From the NCBI GenBank assembly GCA_033297205.1, contig MU859179.1, positions 1 to 64,000 of the forward strand: a DNA stretch of 64,000 bases, given 5' to 3'. A program made the translations under genes and the position numbers. Each line of letters opens with the position of its first letter. Position 1 is the stretch's first letter. Under the pieces are notes generated by a model that did no database searches, had not been told where the DNA came from, and was given only the letters and a program-made list of their open reading frames with translations. Of the stretch, positions 10,840-22,993 are shown piece after piece. This DNA is from Pseudoneurospora amorphoporcata. Taxonomy: Eukaryota; Ascomycota; Sordariomycetes; Sordariales; Sordariaceae.

Positions 10840-13621
10840 ATGGGGATAGCAAATTATTTCAAAGCCGAGAAGCCCGAACCGGCAAGCCAACACCACGATG
10901 CACCAATATCACCAAGAGGTCGCCCAACTTCTACCGGGAACGCGCCAACTGATCTAGGAGATGGCGACATACTCGCCCCGCCACAGGCCCGCTACGGCTC
11001 TGGCTCTAGATCCCACTCAGCCACCCGATCAACAGTGTCGACGACCAGTTCCGTGTTCCTGGAAGATATCAAGCATGAGGTCATGGTAAATTACCTCTAC
11101 CAGCAACAGTGCTCGTACCTATGGGTAGCAAATGGCAGCGGCGAGATTGAGGGTGTGCTTCTCCGAAAGTCGAGAGGCCAATACATGGCCTGCCCACCGG
11201 CCTTGGGGCACTCGCCATTCGCAATGGCGTGTGCAGCTCTCAATGTCCAGGTATGATGCTCTCCAGGGAAACAATCGGCTGTTCTGAGCTAACAAACGGC
11301 AGTGTGCAATGACTGTCAACTCGCGAGTCATCAAGACCTTCCTTCAATGGTCGCCCGATGCCGTCGATGTGCCGCTTCTGAACGGCCTGCGAGTCCAAAT
11401 CCTGCCCACCATCCAAGACCTTCCTCGTGCCAGGAAAAATCAGTTCGCCGCCTTCATTGCGTCAGAAGGGTTGCTGGTAGTTTGGGATGACGACGCCCTA
11501 CATCTGATCCCGAGAGCCGCAGAAATCGAGTCGGAGCTTATGCAACTCGTATGGAAGACTGGTGAAGCTGGTGAAATAGAGGACAAGGTCAATCCCATTG
11601 TGGGTGCTACCGAGATCGATGAGGAAAGTGGCGAGGCGAAGCCCGAAGCCCGACCGATTCACCTGCTCAACACCTACCTCGTCAGTATCACATTGGCCGT
11701 TGTCACAGTGTCTTTAGGATCCGCCTGGAGACAGCTGGCGATCGAAGTTATGGTCGACGGCGATTACACCCGTCTGGCTCTCGTTGCCCTGGCGCCCGTG
11801 CAAATATTCTTCACCCTCTTCTTCGCTCAGGTCATCATCGGTTGTTTGGCCCAGATCTTTGGTCCCATCAAGCAGCTCTCCATCAACTCCAAGTTCTACT
11901 CGGCCAAGCCACCGCCAAGATTACAGACAGCCGCACTTCCCCACGTTACTGTTCAGTGTCCCGTATACAAGGAAGGTCTCAGTGGTGTCATTGCCCCAAC
12001 GGTCAAATCCATCAAGCATGCCATGTCCACTTATGAGCTTCAGGGTGGTTCAGCCAACATGTTTATCAACGACGACGGTCTTCAGTTGATCTCGGAAGAA
12101 GATCGTCAAGCCCGTATTGAGTTCTATGCCGATCACAGCATCGGATGGGTTGCACGCCCCCGGCATGGCGAGAATGGCTTCCAGCGTCGCGGAAAGTTCA
12201 AGAAGGCCTCCAACATGAATTTTGCACTCATGATCTCGTGCAAAGTGGAAGAGAAGCTCGCCCAAGTCCCCAGACACCCCGAGTGGTCCCAGCATGACGA
12301 AGCCCAAGCTTATGAAAGAGCTCTGACGGAGGTTCTTGAGGAAGACGGTCGCGCTTGGGCCGACGGCAATATCCGCATGGGCGATTACATCCTCCTCATT
12401 GACTCTGACACCCGTGTACCGTCCGACTGCCTGCTCGACGCCGTCTCCGAGATGGAACAGTCTCCTGACGTCGGTATCATGCAGTTCTCGTCTGGTGTCA
12501 TGCAAGTCGTTCACACTTACTTTGAGAACGGCATCACTTTCTTCACCAACCTCATCTACACGGCCATTCGGTACACCGTCTCCAACGGCGATGTCGCTCC
12601 TTTCGTCGGTCACAACGCCATCCTTCGCTGGTCAGCCATCCAACAAGTTTCATACCAAGATGAAGATGGCTACGAGAAATTCTGGTCCGAAAGCCACGTC
12701 TCGGAAGATTTCGATATGTCATTGCGCTTGCAATGCAACGATTACATCATCCGTCTGGCCGCCTGGGCTGGCGATGGCTTCAAGGAGGGTGTCTCACTCA
12801 CCGTGTACGACGAGCTTGCTCGTTGGGAGAAGTACGCCTACGGCTGTAACGAGCTACTCTTCCACCCCATGAGGAAATGGATCTGGAAGGGTCCCTTCAC
12901 CCCTCTCTTCCGCCGCTTCCTCTTCTCCAATATTCGCTTCACCTCCAAGATCACCATCGTCTCGTACATCGGCACCTACTACGCCATCGGCGCCGCGTGG
13001 ATTCTGACATCATGCAACTACTTCCTCATGGGCTGGTTCAACGGCTTCCTGGACAAGTATTACGTCGACTCGTGGCAGGTATGGTTCTCGATTATTTTGG
13101 TGTTTAACGGCCTCGGCAATGTGGCCTTGGCCGTGATGAGGTACCGAGTCGGCGAAAGGAGCATTTTGGGAGCAATGGTGGAGAACTTCAAGTGGACGCT
13201 CATGTTGGCTATCTTCCTTGGTGGGCTGTCGCTGCATGTTAGCCAGGCGCTGTTGGCGCACATGTTTGAGATTGACATGACGTGGGGCGCGACGAGCAAG
13301 GAGGCCGAGTTTTCGAATTTCTTTATTGAGGTGCCCAAGGTGATCAAGAAGGCATGTCTTTCCCCCTCTCCTCCCCCTTGCTCCATATGGTGATGTTGCT
13401 TTGGGCTATGTGCTGACTGCCATGCGCAACAGTTCAAATTCTCCATGCTCTTTTCCATCGCATTCATTGTCGGCATGGTCATGCTCGCCACGGCACCGTT
13501 CATCCCTTACTCATGGCACATAACCGATTTCGTGGCCATCTTGCCTATGGCGACGGTGGCGGCTAGTCACTTGTTGTTGCCGTTGGCGTTGAACCCGGCT
13601 TTGATGACTTTCTCTTGGTAG
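10840..13621 (+). CDS. Glycosyltransferase family 2 membrane protein
   Basis: Processive-type GT2 enzyme of the fungal chitin/hyaluronan-synthase-like class, probably making an extracellular or wall polysaccharide; similar proteins in plant-pathogenic fungi (the GT2 family of Zymoseptoria and Fusarium) are needed for hyphal growth on surfaces. Exons 10840-11250, 11303-13351 and 13433-13621 give 882 residues. Start ATG has context CACCATGG. Two transmembrane segments lie near residues 260-320. The catalytic core shows QCPVYKEG (355-362), DDG (Asp394/395), DSD (504-506), SEDFD (Asp606) and ELARW (641-645), which takes the place of the usual QxxRW. Several C-terminal membrane spans follow, the last in exon 3. 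Intron 1 is normal; intron 2 (13352-13432) begins with GC instead of GT, the only choice that keeps the hydrophobic C-terminus in frame. Whether it is cps-1 I cannot say. Confidence 0.9.
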
Positions 13622-14315
13622 ACAAGTGTCACAATGGAAGGCATTCAACCAGTAGGGAAAGCAGGAGAAGCGAGAGGGAGACAAGAGACATGGAACCTGC
13701 AAAGGGATGACACTTGTTGGGAGGCTTTTATCGGTACATATTACTAGAACAAGGGATATATGGTGCGAGGATCTAATGGATCTAATGTGTCGGCATTTGG
13801 GACTTTGGGTACATGTAAAGCGGCAAGTTCGCGATGAAGAGATCAAACGGGTACAAACTGCCGAATCACGTTCCCTTGGCTTAGGAGGGAAGTGATAGTA
13901 CATGGAACTTTGAATACGTACTTGAACTTAGACGGTAACACATGGGTGGTAGTCCATTGAAGATGCGCTTGAACTAGTTTGCTTCAAAAGTCATGATTGG
14001 GTGCTGTCATTTCCATGTCATACAATACTTGTCACGGCTGTTTGTGCAAATTTCCTTGCTAGTCGAGTGTAAGGTAAGGGAAGCTATGATATTGCTATGG
14101 GTAAGTACCTTGGTTCCTTCCCTGAATGTGGGGTATCTCCAACAAAGGTATTCTGACAAATGAATCCTGCAGGGACATTTCATGTCAGCCACGCACTTTT
14201 TCCACATGTTTGCCAGTGAGGTGACCTGTTGCATGCCGGGCTGCTGTAACTTGCCTTCCCTTCTTCTCTCTTTCTCTCTCTCCCTCAAATATCTCATTAT
14301 CGACACATTTCCCCT
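13622..14315. other. Intergenic, convergent 3' ends
   Basis: Between two convergent genes. No gene seen; the stretch should hold the 3' untranslated parts of the GT2 gene and of the Cys/His-rich gene on the minus strand. Confidence 0.5.
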
Positions 14316-14558
14316 TCAATAAGTAGGCAGTCCAATCCGACGCAGAAACCGATCGACCATGCTATAGCCGCGAGAGTCGCCCGCGGGCGTTGTTTGTCCA
14401 TCATCATCATCATCACCATCATCCTCATCATCCTCATCCTCTTCACCATCATTATCATCGTCGTCTTGGGCGTCATGTTGTTGCTGTTGCTGTTGCTGTA
14501 GTCCAGGCCAGGCCCCAGGGACACCGACATGCATGTCAGGCTGGATCTGAGCCTGAGT

Positions 14559-14604
<46 letters not shown>

Positions 14605-14882
14605 ACCTGAGCCTCAGCGAGAACATGAAGCTGAGCCCTTATCTCGCGAACAACACGCGGCAGCGGAAACTTTTGGGCAATAGTGGTGGTCGGGAGCGGC
14701 TCGACCGTCGGGCATGGGAATGGGCATGTCTCCCAGTCGGTATTCTCAATCTCCTCCTCGTCGTCGTCGTCCTGTTCACCCATTTCAGCGGCGGGCTGGT
14801 CGTGGGTGTAGCTGTTGTGGGTATGGCCCTCGTTGTGGCTCTGTCTACCTCCACCTCCACGCAGTCCCATGCTCGGCTGCTG

Positions 14883-14921
<39 letters not shown>

Positions 14922-16016
14922 ATTTTGGTTCTGACCATGGCCCATGCCCACCCTAGAACCAGAACCACTCGCAACCATCAAGCTCATCGCCCTTCCCCAC
15001 TCCGCAGTTCCACCCTCCACCATCGACGCCTTGCCATAATGAAACCCATCACACTCCTTGCAAAGCCCGAGCTGCAAAACCACCTTGTCGGCATCGCCAA
15101 AGTACTCGGGACAATCGCTGTGCTCCTTGTCTTTGCATTCTTGGCTCATACCCGGCAGATGTGGCAAAAGGTGCGTGCAGTAAAACGCTGCGCAGTCGAC
15201 CCACTCGGTCGCCATCTCGTCCCAGTGGACGTGGCGCTGCGCGGAGCCGAAATGGCGGGGATAGAAACCCGATGGTAGGGCGTGGCGGGTCGCGGGCGAG
15301 CGGGTCTCGGCCAGGGTGGACTTGATCAACTCCGAAGGGTGGTGGGAGTTGTTGACTTGTTGTTGTCTGGCGTAGGAAAGCTGGGAGGATAGCCAGACTG
15401 AGGGCGTCAGCGTGCCGTTTGTGGGACCCGGGAAGGGGTATCCGTCTGTGTGGTTGGTGCCGTTGTTGAAGGCCGCTGAGGAGGAGTGGCCGAAGAAGGG
15501 AAGGTTGAGGCTGGACATGGAGGTTGGGGACACCCGAGGAGTAAAGGTTGTGCCGCCGAAGAAGGGGTGGTCACCGGTGGGGGTTAGGGTGTACAAGATT
15601 GAGGGGCTGTTGGTGGCTGAGCGTGAAGGGGTGTCGACGTTCAGAGGAGTGTGGATGGTGGACGCTTGACCGGCGACGGAGGAGGAAGCCGGTCCGAAGG
15701 TGGGAGCGAAGGGAGAGGCTGCGGCGTTGAGCGGGAGGGCGATACCGTCGGGGGAAGCAGGCGGGCTGTGGACTTGGAGGGTGATTGTCGGAGCACAGCT
15801 ATTGCTCTGGCTGGCGGTATGGTTCTTGTTGCTGTTCGCCTTGTTGTGTTCCTTGATATGGTCGTGGACGGTCGTGCTGTCCGGCAAGTCGCTCTCAGAG
15901 TCGCTCTCCACGTCATGGTGGGGGACCGAGGCGATGATGTTCTGCGAATGAGGGCAGAGTCGGTGGTTTCTCAGCATGCAGTTGCATGCGAAGATGGTTA
16001 TCTTCTTGTGGCACAT
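14316..16016 (-). CDS. Cys/His-rich MCHKK family protein, long copy
   Basis: Unrecognised 566-residue protein, intronless, chosen to start at the ATG of MCHKKITIFAC because the paralog at 22994-23605 starts at the same place. The N-terminus has a dense Cys/His motif: Cys2, His3, Cys11, Cys13, Cys21, His23 with PHS after it. A second conserved block lies mid-protein: VHWD, DCAAFYCTH, then a Cys-rich stretch with DCPEYFGD and GLCKECDGFHYG. These look like metal-binding folds, but I know no named domain. Between the blocks is a Ser/Thr/Pro-rich linker. C-terminal parts are low complexity: Gln-Asn repeats (encoded by a hexamer repeat at about 14884-14938), Gln-Ala repeats (hexamer at about 14548-14612), polyGln, and a final acidic tract. 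Repeat lengths are likely to vary between strains. Confidence 0.75.
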
Positions 16017-17489
16017 GCTGGGCGATCGTGCCGACGGCGAGTTCGTGTTCGACGTGATTGACTGTGGAAGTCGAGGAAACTTGTCCAAAGATTGCCGAGT
16101 CCAAGGGACGTGGACGACTTGACCTAGCAGTGGAAAGGTTGATATGTTCTGGGAAGAAAAATACGAGGATCGAGGAAGGATCAAATATCCCTGTTATTGG
16201 TCTAGGACAGATTGGCTGCAGCTTTATGTGTATGCGAAGGTTGAGGCAGCTCAGGATTTTTCTGCCTGCGTCAAGGTCGGAAGTCCGGAAGGCAAAAAAG
16301 GTCGTGCTCGGGGGTACGCGTCACGATCTGTGCGAGCCTGCGAGGCCGAGGGCAGCATGCGCGGAAGCAAGCAAGACGTTGAGTTCTGCAAAAGAAGGGA
16401 AGATCAGTATGGATCCAGAAGGGAACATGATAGCAGACTTGCGCTTGAACTCACGAGGTGTCGATGGTAAAATTTCAGGAAGGTTTTGCTCCGAATTTGA
16501 GGTGATGGCAGTTGATGGTGGTAAGGATGAAGAAAAGGAAGTTGTGCGAGGGAAATGCGCAAGCTTTATATTGCCTGGTTGGATGTGGGCATGGAAGTTT
16601 GATGTTGGGATGAGATGACCTTCACCAGGTGTTCAGTTCACCGCATTCCGTCGCTTCAGGTTCACCATCGGTTGACCGTTGACAACCTGCCTTGTCTGTG
16701 AACAGCTGCCATGGTCAAGGCAGGTCGCCAGGTTGCCAGGTCCGGTTTCACTTACGTCTACGGATTGGACCTTCGATCAGTCACAAATTTGCAGCACATG
16801 AAGGTCTGATGGCATTCATCGGAATATCAGTTCACCGCATTCCGTCGCTTCAGGTTCGCCATCGGATAACAGCCTGCCTGGGCTGTGAACAGCTGTCACG
16901 GTAATGGCAGGTCCGGCTTCACTTCACTTGCAACTACAGGTTATCAATCATGGATATCTTATGCATCACAGACAAGTCTTGAAGTAGGCACGAGGATGGG
17001 GTTGGGAACGTCTTCGGGAAAGGCTTGAATTCTGCCAATGGAATGCATTTCGGCGGTACTATCATGCTCGCCTTAATCTCCTTCACGTTCAAGTTCAATA
17101 CCAATCCGCAGCATCGCCTAAACACCTAATCACGACTTAACACAACCGGATCCCACCACAACTCACCAAAACCCATAAACCTCCACTTCTTCAAACCCTC
17201 TCCTTCCTCCATCATCCCCCTCTCAGTCTGACGTTGCTAACCATGACCAGGAGCATGATCATGACAATAAACAGGACCATGGCCATTCCCAAGGCCACCG
17301 GTAAAGAACTATTGAGCAAGTCCCAAAATAGTTCCTGTTCGCCAGTCCATGTCGGCTCCAGTCGTTGGCACTCAAGTCATCAAGGCCTCAACACCTCACA
17401 CCATATCCATCCAACGATCCAACGTTTGGATCACCTCTGGAGTCTGGAATCTCCTCTTCGCTCTCATGCTGAATCTGACCCAACTAACC
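16017..17489. other. Intergenic with imperfect direct repeat
   Basis: Upstream region of the long MCHKK gene, followed by the direct repeat listed separately and the remains of the third family copy. Open frames at 16058-16618 and 16144-16470 overlap and have no motif. From about 17130 the sequence may already be 3' debris of the pseudogene that follows on the minus strand. Confidence 0.4.
16633..16926. repeat. Direct repeat pair, about 100-120 bp
   Basis: Two copies of one sequence, at 16633-16754 and 16827-16926, starting TCAGTTCACCGCATTCCGTC and ending near GGTCCGGNTTCACTT. Their starts are 194 bases apart. The copies differ by substitutions and small indels and are separated by about 70 unrelated bases. 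No gene lies inside. The pair sits just upstream of the long MCHKK gene. Confidence 0.8.
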
Positions 17490-18065
17490 ATCAGCAGGAC
17501 CATCACCAGCGGCAAAACCGTGACCCTAAACCTGCCCCTCATCCTGACCCTGATCCTGATCCTGACTCTTACTGCCCCCATCACCACTCCCATCATCACC
17601 GACACCACGACCACTATATTCCCCTATGCCAAACTCCCCCACTTCCCCAAAAACATCCGCATGCACGCCCCTACACTCCTACACAGCCGAAGCATCCTCC
17701 CCTCCGTGCTATTCCGGACAATTCATATACTCCTCCTCACTGTTTATGATAGTATAAAGGTGCGTACAGTGATACGCGGCGCAGGGGAACTACAGGGTTC
17801 TATACACGTCCCAGTGGAGGGCGCGTTAAACGTCGCCTGTTTTACGCTCGTAGAAGAGGTTGTTGATGATGGGGGGTGGGGCCGCAGGGGAAGGGGAGAG
17901 CGACGGGGAGGGCCCAATGTTGGAGGCGGCGGCGATGATGGTGGTGGTGGTGGTGGTGTTACCGATAGGGTTGGAGTAGCCGGTGTTGCCAGTATTGCAC
18001 ATACCCGTATCGTGGTCGATGTGGTATTCGGAATACGCATGCCCGGGCAAGGTCGGCAGCGGCAT
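17490..18065 (-). pseudogene. Third MCHKK-family copy, RIP-like decay
   Basis: On the minus strand a frame aligns without gaps to the central block of the 14316-16016 gene. LFYERKTGDV-stop-RALHWD corresponds to GFYPRHFGSAQRHVHWD, and FPCAAYHCTHL corresponds to VDCAAFYCTHL. The stop before RALHWD is TAA where the intact gene has CAG (Gln), and the next stop is TAG where it has TGG (Trp); both are pure transitions, as RIP makes. Further along, NCPE-stop and ECRGVHADVFG match DCPEYFGD and ECDGFHYG. The N-terminal MCH motif is not found upstream, so the 5' end is lost, close to the retroelement remnant that begins at about 18,160. Downstream to about 17,213 the frame becomes low complexity, as in the long copy. 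Confidence 0.8.
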
Positions 18066-18159
18066 CGTGGCAGTAACGAGACGAAGCCTTCCAGCTTGCG
18101 CGTGGCCGTCTCCTGTCCTCTACGTTATAGTTATTAAATTCGGCTAGAGGCAGCTCCCA

Positions 18160-18662
18160 GGACGTAGATCAGTCCTACAGCCGAATTCCGAAGGGTGAAG
18201 CCCAACACGGCACTTGACCTCCTTAAGCCCCAGGATTACAGCGAGAAGAACCTGGAGTCGCTCAGGAAAATGTACAACAGAGAAGCACGAGAGGCGATCG
18301 ATTAGGCAGCCATGAAGCACAAACTCCTCTATGACAAGAAACATCGACCTTTGAGCTTTCAAGTGGGAGACATGGTGATGGTCAGACGTCACAAAGGCTA
18401 CTACAACCCACTGGGGGAACCCTCCAGGAAGTTTGGCCAGCAGCGTATCGGCCCTTTCAAAGTCACCCGAAAAATCGGAGACCTAGCCTACGTACGAGCT
18501 GGACATCCAGTCCCAGACAACTGGGGCATCCACAAATTGCTCACTTGAGGGAATTTCAGCAGGACAAAGACCCCTACGACAGGAGGGACTCTGCCAGGTT
18601 AGCTAAGGTGTCAATAGTAGAGGTAGATACCTCTACGAACATGTTAGACAAAAAGAGATGAT
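18160..18662 (+). mobile_element. Ty3/gypsy retrotransposon remnant (integrase end)
   Basis: Degenerate C-terminal part of a gypsy-type Pol. The frame reads KPNTALDLLKP, NLESLRKMYNREAREAID, stop, AAMKHKLLYDKKHRPLSF, VGDMVMVRRHKGY, KFGQQRIGPFKV and IGDLAY, the characteristic region after the integrase core (GPF/Y module). The in-frame TAG at 18303 sits where Gln or a similar residue is usual. After a frameshift near 18525 the protein continues (HPQIAHLREFQQDKDPYD) to a stop at about 18660. A purine-rich GCCGGGGGA and then TGTCGTGATGTGTG at about 18,694 look like a polypurine tract and the start of a 3' LTR. No upstream RT or Gag part is present, so it is a solo 3' fragment. Confidence 0.85.
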
Positions 18663-21600
18663 GCGTAAGTTAGCGTGCGTGCGTGCCGGGGGATGTCGTG
18701 ATGTGTGATTGGAGATCAGATAAAAGAAAAGAAACCGGCCGGGGTGAGAGAGTATTGTGTATCGAACCACAACGGGATGCCTTGCTGCGTGGACTGTTGT
18801 AAACTTGGAGCTTTGAGTTTGAGCTGTGCTCGGTGAAGGGAGACTCTCTGGGGGTGTATTTTGGTCAATGCAACCGGGCTTCACCTTGGACATGAGAAGG
18901 TGTAACGAGGGTCTGCCCAGACACTTTGTAATTGTTCATCGCGTCCAGGTTCCTGACACCTGGGAACGGCTCGGGGGTCCGTTAGACAAACTCAAAGCTC
19001 GCGTCGTTTGGTACCTAGGCGAGGGAGAGCCAGTACAACGCGGCGAACGGTTGCCAGTTGAGGTTGTGGTAACCTGCGAAAGGCGGATAGTTGTTAGTGC
19101 AGAGGTGAGACCTCCCCACCTTCCAGTCTGGTGCTTCCATGCCTCACTATACCACTCGTCCGGATTCCGATACCATGTAGACCTAATCTCTGGGTGGTGC
19201 AACCGCTGTAGCTCCTGAAGTTTGACGTCCTCTTGGTTGATGAAAGGAGTGCCCTCTATCGGATTGTCAACGGTGAGTCCTGTCCCTGCAATGATTCGAC
19301 TTGAGGCGCGGCCTTCGCAATGGCCTTGGTCATGCCATGGTTGATCCAATCGGTGAGGCGGATCCAGTCATGCTGGTGTCGCCAAGAGGGGCCTGCGACA
19401 TGGCGATGTCCTCCATCGTGGTGTCGGAATGCTGCATCGCTTCCTCGTGCCTCCTCCCTCTCGTTCCTTCTTTCCCTCCCCATCAACAACCTCATCTGTC
19501 GCACTCCCCACTCAACAGCGTAACGTCAAGAACTCCTCACCGCATCGTCTGCGTGTCTGCACCATTCCTGCACCGTTCAACCAGTTTCAAGAACTCAAAC
19601 AATCCCCTCGCCCGCAACGCCGCCGAAATGCCCCGTGCTCGTGCCAACCGTGACGAAGAGGCCGAGTCGGTCCTCGCCAAGGGTTTGCTGGGTTTGACTG
19701 TGTTGCCGTAGATCCGTCTTGCTGGTGCCGCCAAACATGAGGCCCCCGAGACTTCAGTCCTGCCACATCTTTCACTCTCCTTACCACCCTCTCTAGCACC
19801 ACACGCACCAGCACTTCAAGAAAGACTCTTCAACAACCCCAAGCAGCCCGCCCACCACAACTCTACCCGCATCCGAACTCATCCGCGCAGTCTTACCATG
19901 GATGCAAATGACGCTCGGCTCGGGGCGTCCAGAGACACTCGTCATGTTTCTCAACACCTAACCTCCCTGAAGGCTACGAACGCGAAGATGTCTCCAGCCT
20001 TGTCAGCCAGGGCCTATTGTGTGACCTCCGGGCATCTCAGCCGCAGCGTGGAACTATAATTCGGCGGCATAACAGCTCCTACTACCAGGGAACTCCACGA
20101 GTACTATCACTCTGAGAAACGAGATATAGTGAACAAAGTGAAGGCCCCGGAAGCGGCCAAAGACTAGTGACACTTGGGACAACTCTTCGTCCTGTCTTTT
20201 TCATATTCTAGGGTATATCACTGGTGAAATGACTGAGAAAGTTTGCAGAACAGTTCCAGGCTGTATTCGGTATAGAGGTGGTCGATCCCAACAACACATG
20301 TATACTCACTGTGACTACCGGGTCTCTTGGTAGAAAGTACTATATTACTACGGTAATAGTTGCTGGGTTAATAGTACGCTCTAATTAACTATAGAAACCT
20401 AATATAATAAATGCGGCTAAATATATTTAACTTCTAGTTGTGTAAACACGTTGGGGAGTGACATTACGAAGTCTATCGTCGGAGGTGTTTTGTTGTCGAG
20501 GATGGCGGGCACATTGCGAGCGAATAGAAACCCCCATCTTGATAACGCGGCTGAGGCCGGCATAATGGGTACGTTTGTGAACATGGGGCGGCGGGTCCGG
20601 AAGACATCGTGGACAATCACGTCAAGCTGTTGGTGGGTCCCGGGCACAGGGCACAGGCCACCTGTTTGCCCCACCCGTGCCCTGGGTTTCTAGCCCACCG
20701 TTTCTAGCCCTCCAAATCTCCCGCTTTCTTTCCTTTCCATAGCATCATCATCACCATCTTTCATATCGATCACGTTATCCATCGCTCGTGATCTCACACA
20801 AGCTGTCGCAGCGCAGTGTGACTTCCATGGTGTCCTGTATGTGATGCGGGAATTCCTGCATCAAGCCTGCCAGAGCATTGACGTGCCTGGATTTGCAGGC
20901 TTCGGATCATTCAGTCATTACCGGTCTTTACTCTTGGTCTAGATTCGGCAAGCTGAGAATAGCTTCGTTATCCAAGACACCGATCATCCTCCGAACCCGG
21001 CAGTCCAAGTTGCTTGGATCAACGACCGGATGTAACACGTTAACTTATTAATTTATCATTGTCTTCATTTACTAACTTATATCATAGCTGTTTCATTAGC
21101 GAGGATATGGACCACATGTGTGGTTTTACGGCCGCCACTCACGGCGAGGTAGGATTCTTCTATCGACCGGTCGGCCATGGTACACTGGGCGGCGTCACAG
21201 TCCCTCTTTGGTATTGGATCCTAACTCACCGCCGAGAGCGTCTGATCAAGGGGGAACGACCCTAAAACCTCCACAAAGTGATGTGATACACAGGGGCACG
21301 CACTGCGTAAAAGCAATTTGCGCTGCTCCTCGCTCCGCCTTGTCCCCTAGGGCCCAATCGGCCCATCCCTCGCGCTTGTAATGTTTGTCAAGAACGCTGA
21401 TGTCGTAATATTTAACTTAGTCTCACTATTAAGGATTTAAAAAACGTATTAGCAAGTTATTAGTTCGATTCCGGTACGGGTCCTTTTAGTTTTGCATTGT
21501 ATCTATTCGAAATAGCCTTGTACGTATCTATTAGAAATAGCCTTTTCTGGGGCTCCAACCTCGATCGTTTCCCCGCTACCCCCGAGTTCCCGCGGATTCC

Positions 21601-22993
21601 TAGGCACATTTTGTGCATGGAGAGGATCTTCCCCCTGCCAACTCCTGTTCGAAATGCCCTCATGGAGGCGGGCCGTTCTTCGCCAGGCGGCAGGGCAGGA
21701 ATTCTGCCTCACATTTCCATGGCTTTATAGATGGCCATCCAGTCCTTCAACACAGCAGAGAGTGGATGCTGGCGTTTAACAAGGCTGGATAGCTGTCCTC
21801 GCAGCTGGATACGCTCCTCTGCCATTTGACTGGCCTTATCCTCCTAGGACAAGGACGGTGGGGGAAAAGTTGGCACGTCGGTTGTGGATTCAACCACACC
21901 ATTCAACCAAGACTACCTGAAGATGGAGGCAGTAACTAAGAAGATCGTCCAGACTACCACCGCCCAGGCTACCACCGCCGCATACACTCTTATAATAGTG
22001 GTGGCGACGACGGGCACCGAGGGCACCATTCGTAACCAAGAAGGCCAACGTATTAGACAACACCTACAATAAGAAGGCGCTAGAAAAGCCAAACCCATAA
22101 CCTCTCAAACCGAGTTGGTGATACTCGAAAGCCGCGTAATCTGCCCAAAAGTGCAACTCATGAGGTAGCGGTGGTAGCGGCGGAAGACGGAACGGGAATT
22201 GGAGCTATTGTTGCTACTGTTGTGGTTGTTGTTGTTGTGGTTTCGTGGTGCCTACAGAAATAGCAAGTTAGTGTGTGTGTCGAGGTGTGTTCAGAGGTAT
22301 GCGCCGATCAGCTCGGGTCCAACTCTCTTGACCGACCTTCTCAATGGTGAGGAAATCCCCGCCTTGACCTCGGTTGTTGGCCATAGTGCGAAAGATGCAC
22401 CCAAGGTCAGGACGCCTCTTAGCGAGGCGCTCGAGGTCCTCAAGGTTTTCCGCGTAGCAGGTACACTGGTCGGCCCTTTTGCCGTGCCAAGACAATCCAG
22501 TCACTACGGGAGGCTTTAGGTGATGGTTGATGCTTCCATAAGTGGCAGTAGGTTGAAGAAGACGGCGAAAGAGAAGGATAGTGGAATAACGGCGTATAAG
22601 ACGGACTGGAGTGCCGGTGTCGTGGCTAGTGTTAGATAGATAGTCGAGTGTTCTCAGCTGATGTACATGTATCTGGCTAGGGGTTAGAGTCACGCGCCCG
22701 ACTGATAATAAAATTCGACGCAGTAATAGTTCAACGACTAGGTTGAATCCGAACAAAACGAAGAGCGCAATGAACGTAACAAAACAAACCAGAGGGGAAA
22801 AAAAAAGAACTATTGTAAACAATCAGTTCCGCTTGGAAACCCTGACCAAAATATCGTATCCATCATCAAAATCGGCTCAGTGCCATTCTTATCTCGTAGT
22901 TGTTCTCGTGTTTCGATCTCCCAACTCCCCATCCACTTCCCTTCCCTTCCATTCCCTTCAACAAGCCCACCTCCAGGCTCCTCGCCATTCGAT
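18663..22993. other. Degenerate, gene-poor stretch
   Basis: 4.3 kb without a supportable gene. The first few hundred bases may be LTR sequence of the gypsy remnant. Around 19,628 a short ATG frame (MPRARANRDEEAESVLAK) is followed by an intron-like GT...AG stretch, but nothing recognisable follows. AT-rich patches at 20,330-20,450 and 21,030-21,080 suggest old, RIP-affected repeats. A frame near 20,450-20,690 (IVGGVLLSRMAGTLRANRN) looks once-coding but is unrecognised. Bases 21,464-21,490 contain a B-box-like AGTTCGATTCC followed by TTTT, without an A box. Confidence 0.4.

Noticed and set aside
14529..15278. 249-codon plus-strand frame with Leu-Ser repeats
   Set aside because: Antisense reading of the hexamer repeats in the MCHKK gene.
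19628..19735. Short two-exon gene starting MPRARANRDEEAESV
   Set aside because: The proposed intron would be under 35 bases and the continuation has no recognisable sequence; surroundings are degenerate.
21464..21490. A fifth tRNA-like unit
   Set aside because: Only a B-box-like sequence and TTTT are present; no A box, TATA element or pairing 5' end.
22268..22822. 184-codon minus-strand frame with hydrophobic start
   Set aside because: Begins at TTG with no in-frame ATG near the N-terminus, no motif, and lies in degenerate sequence.
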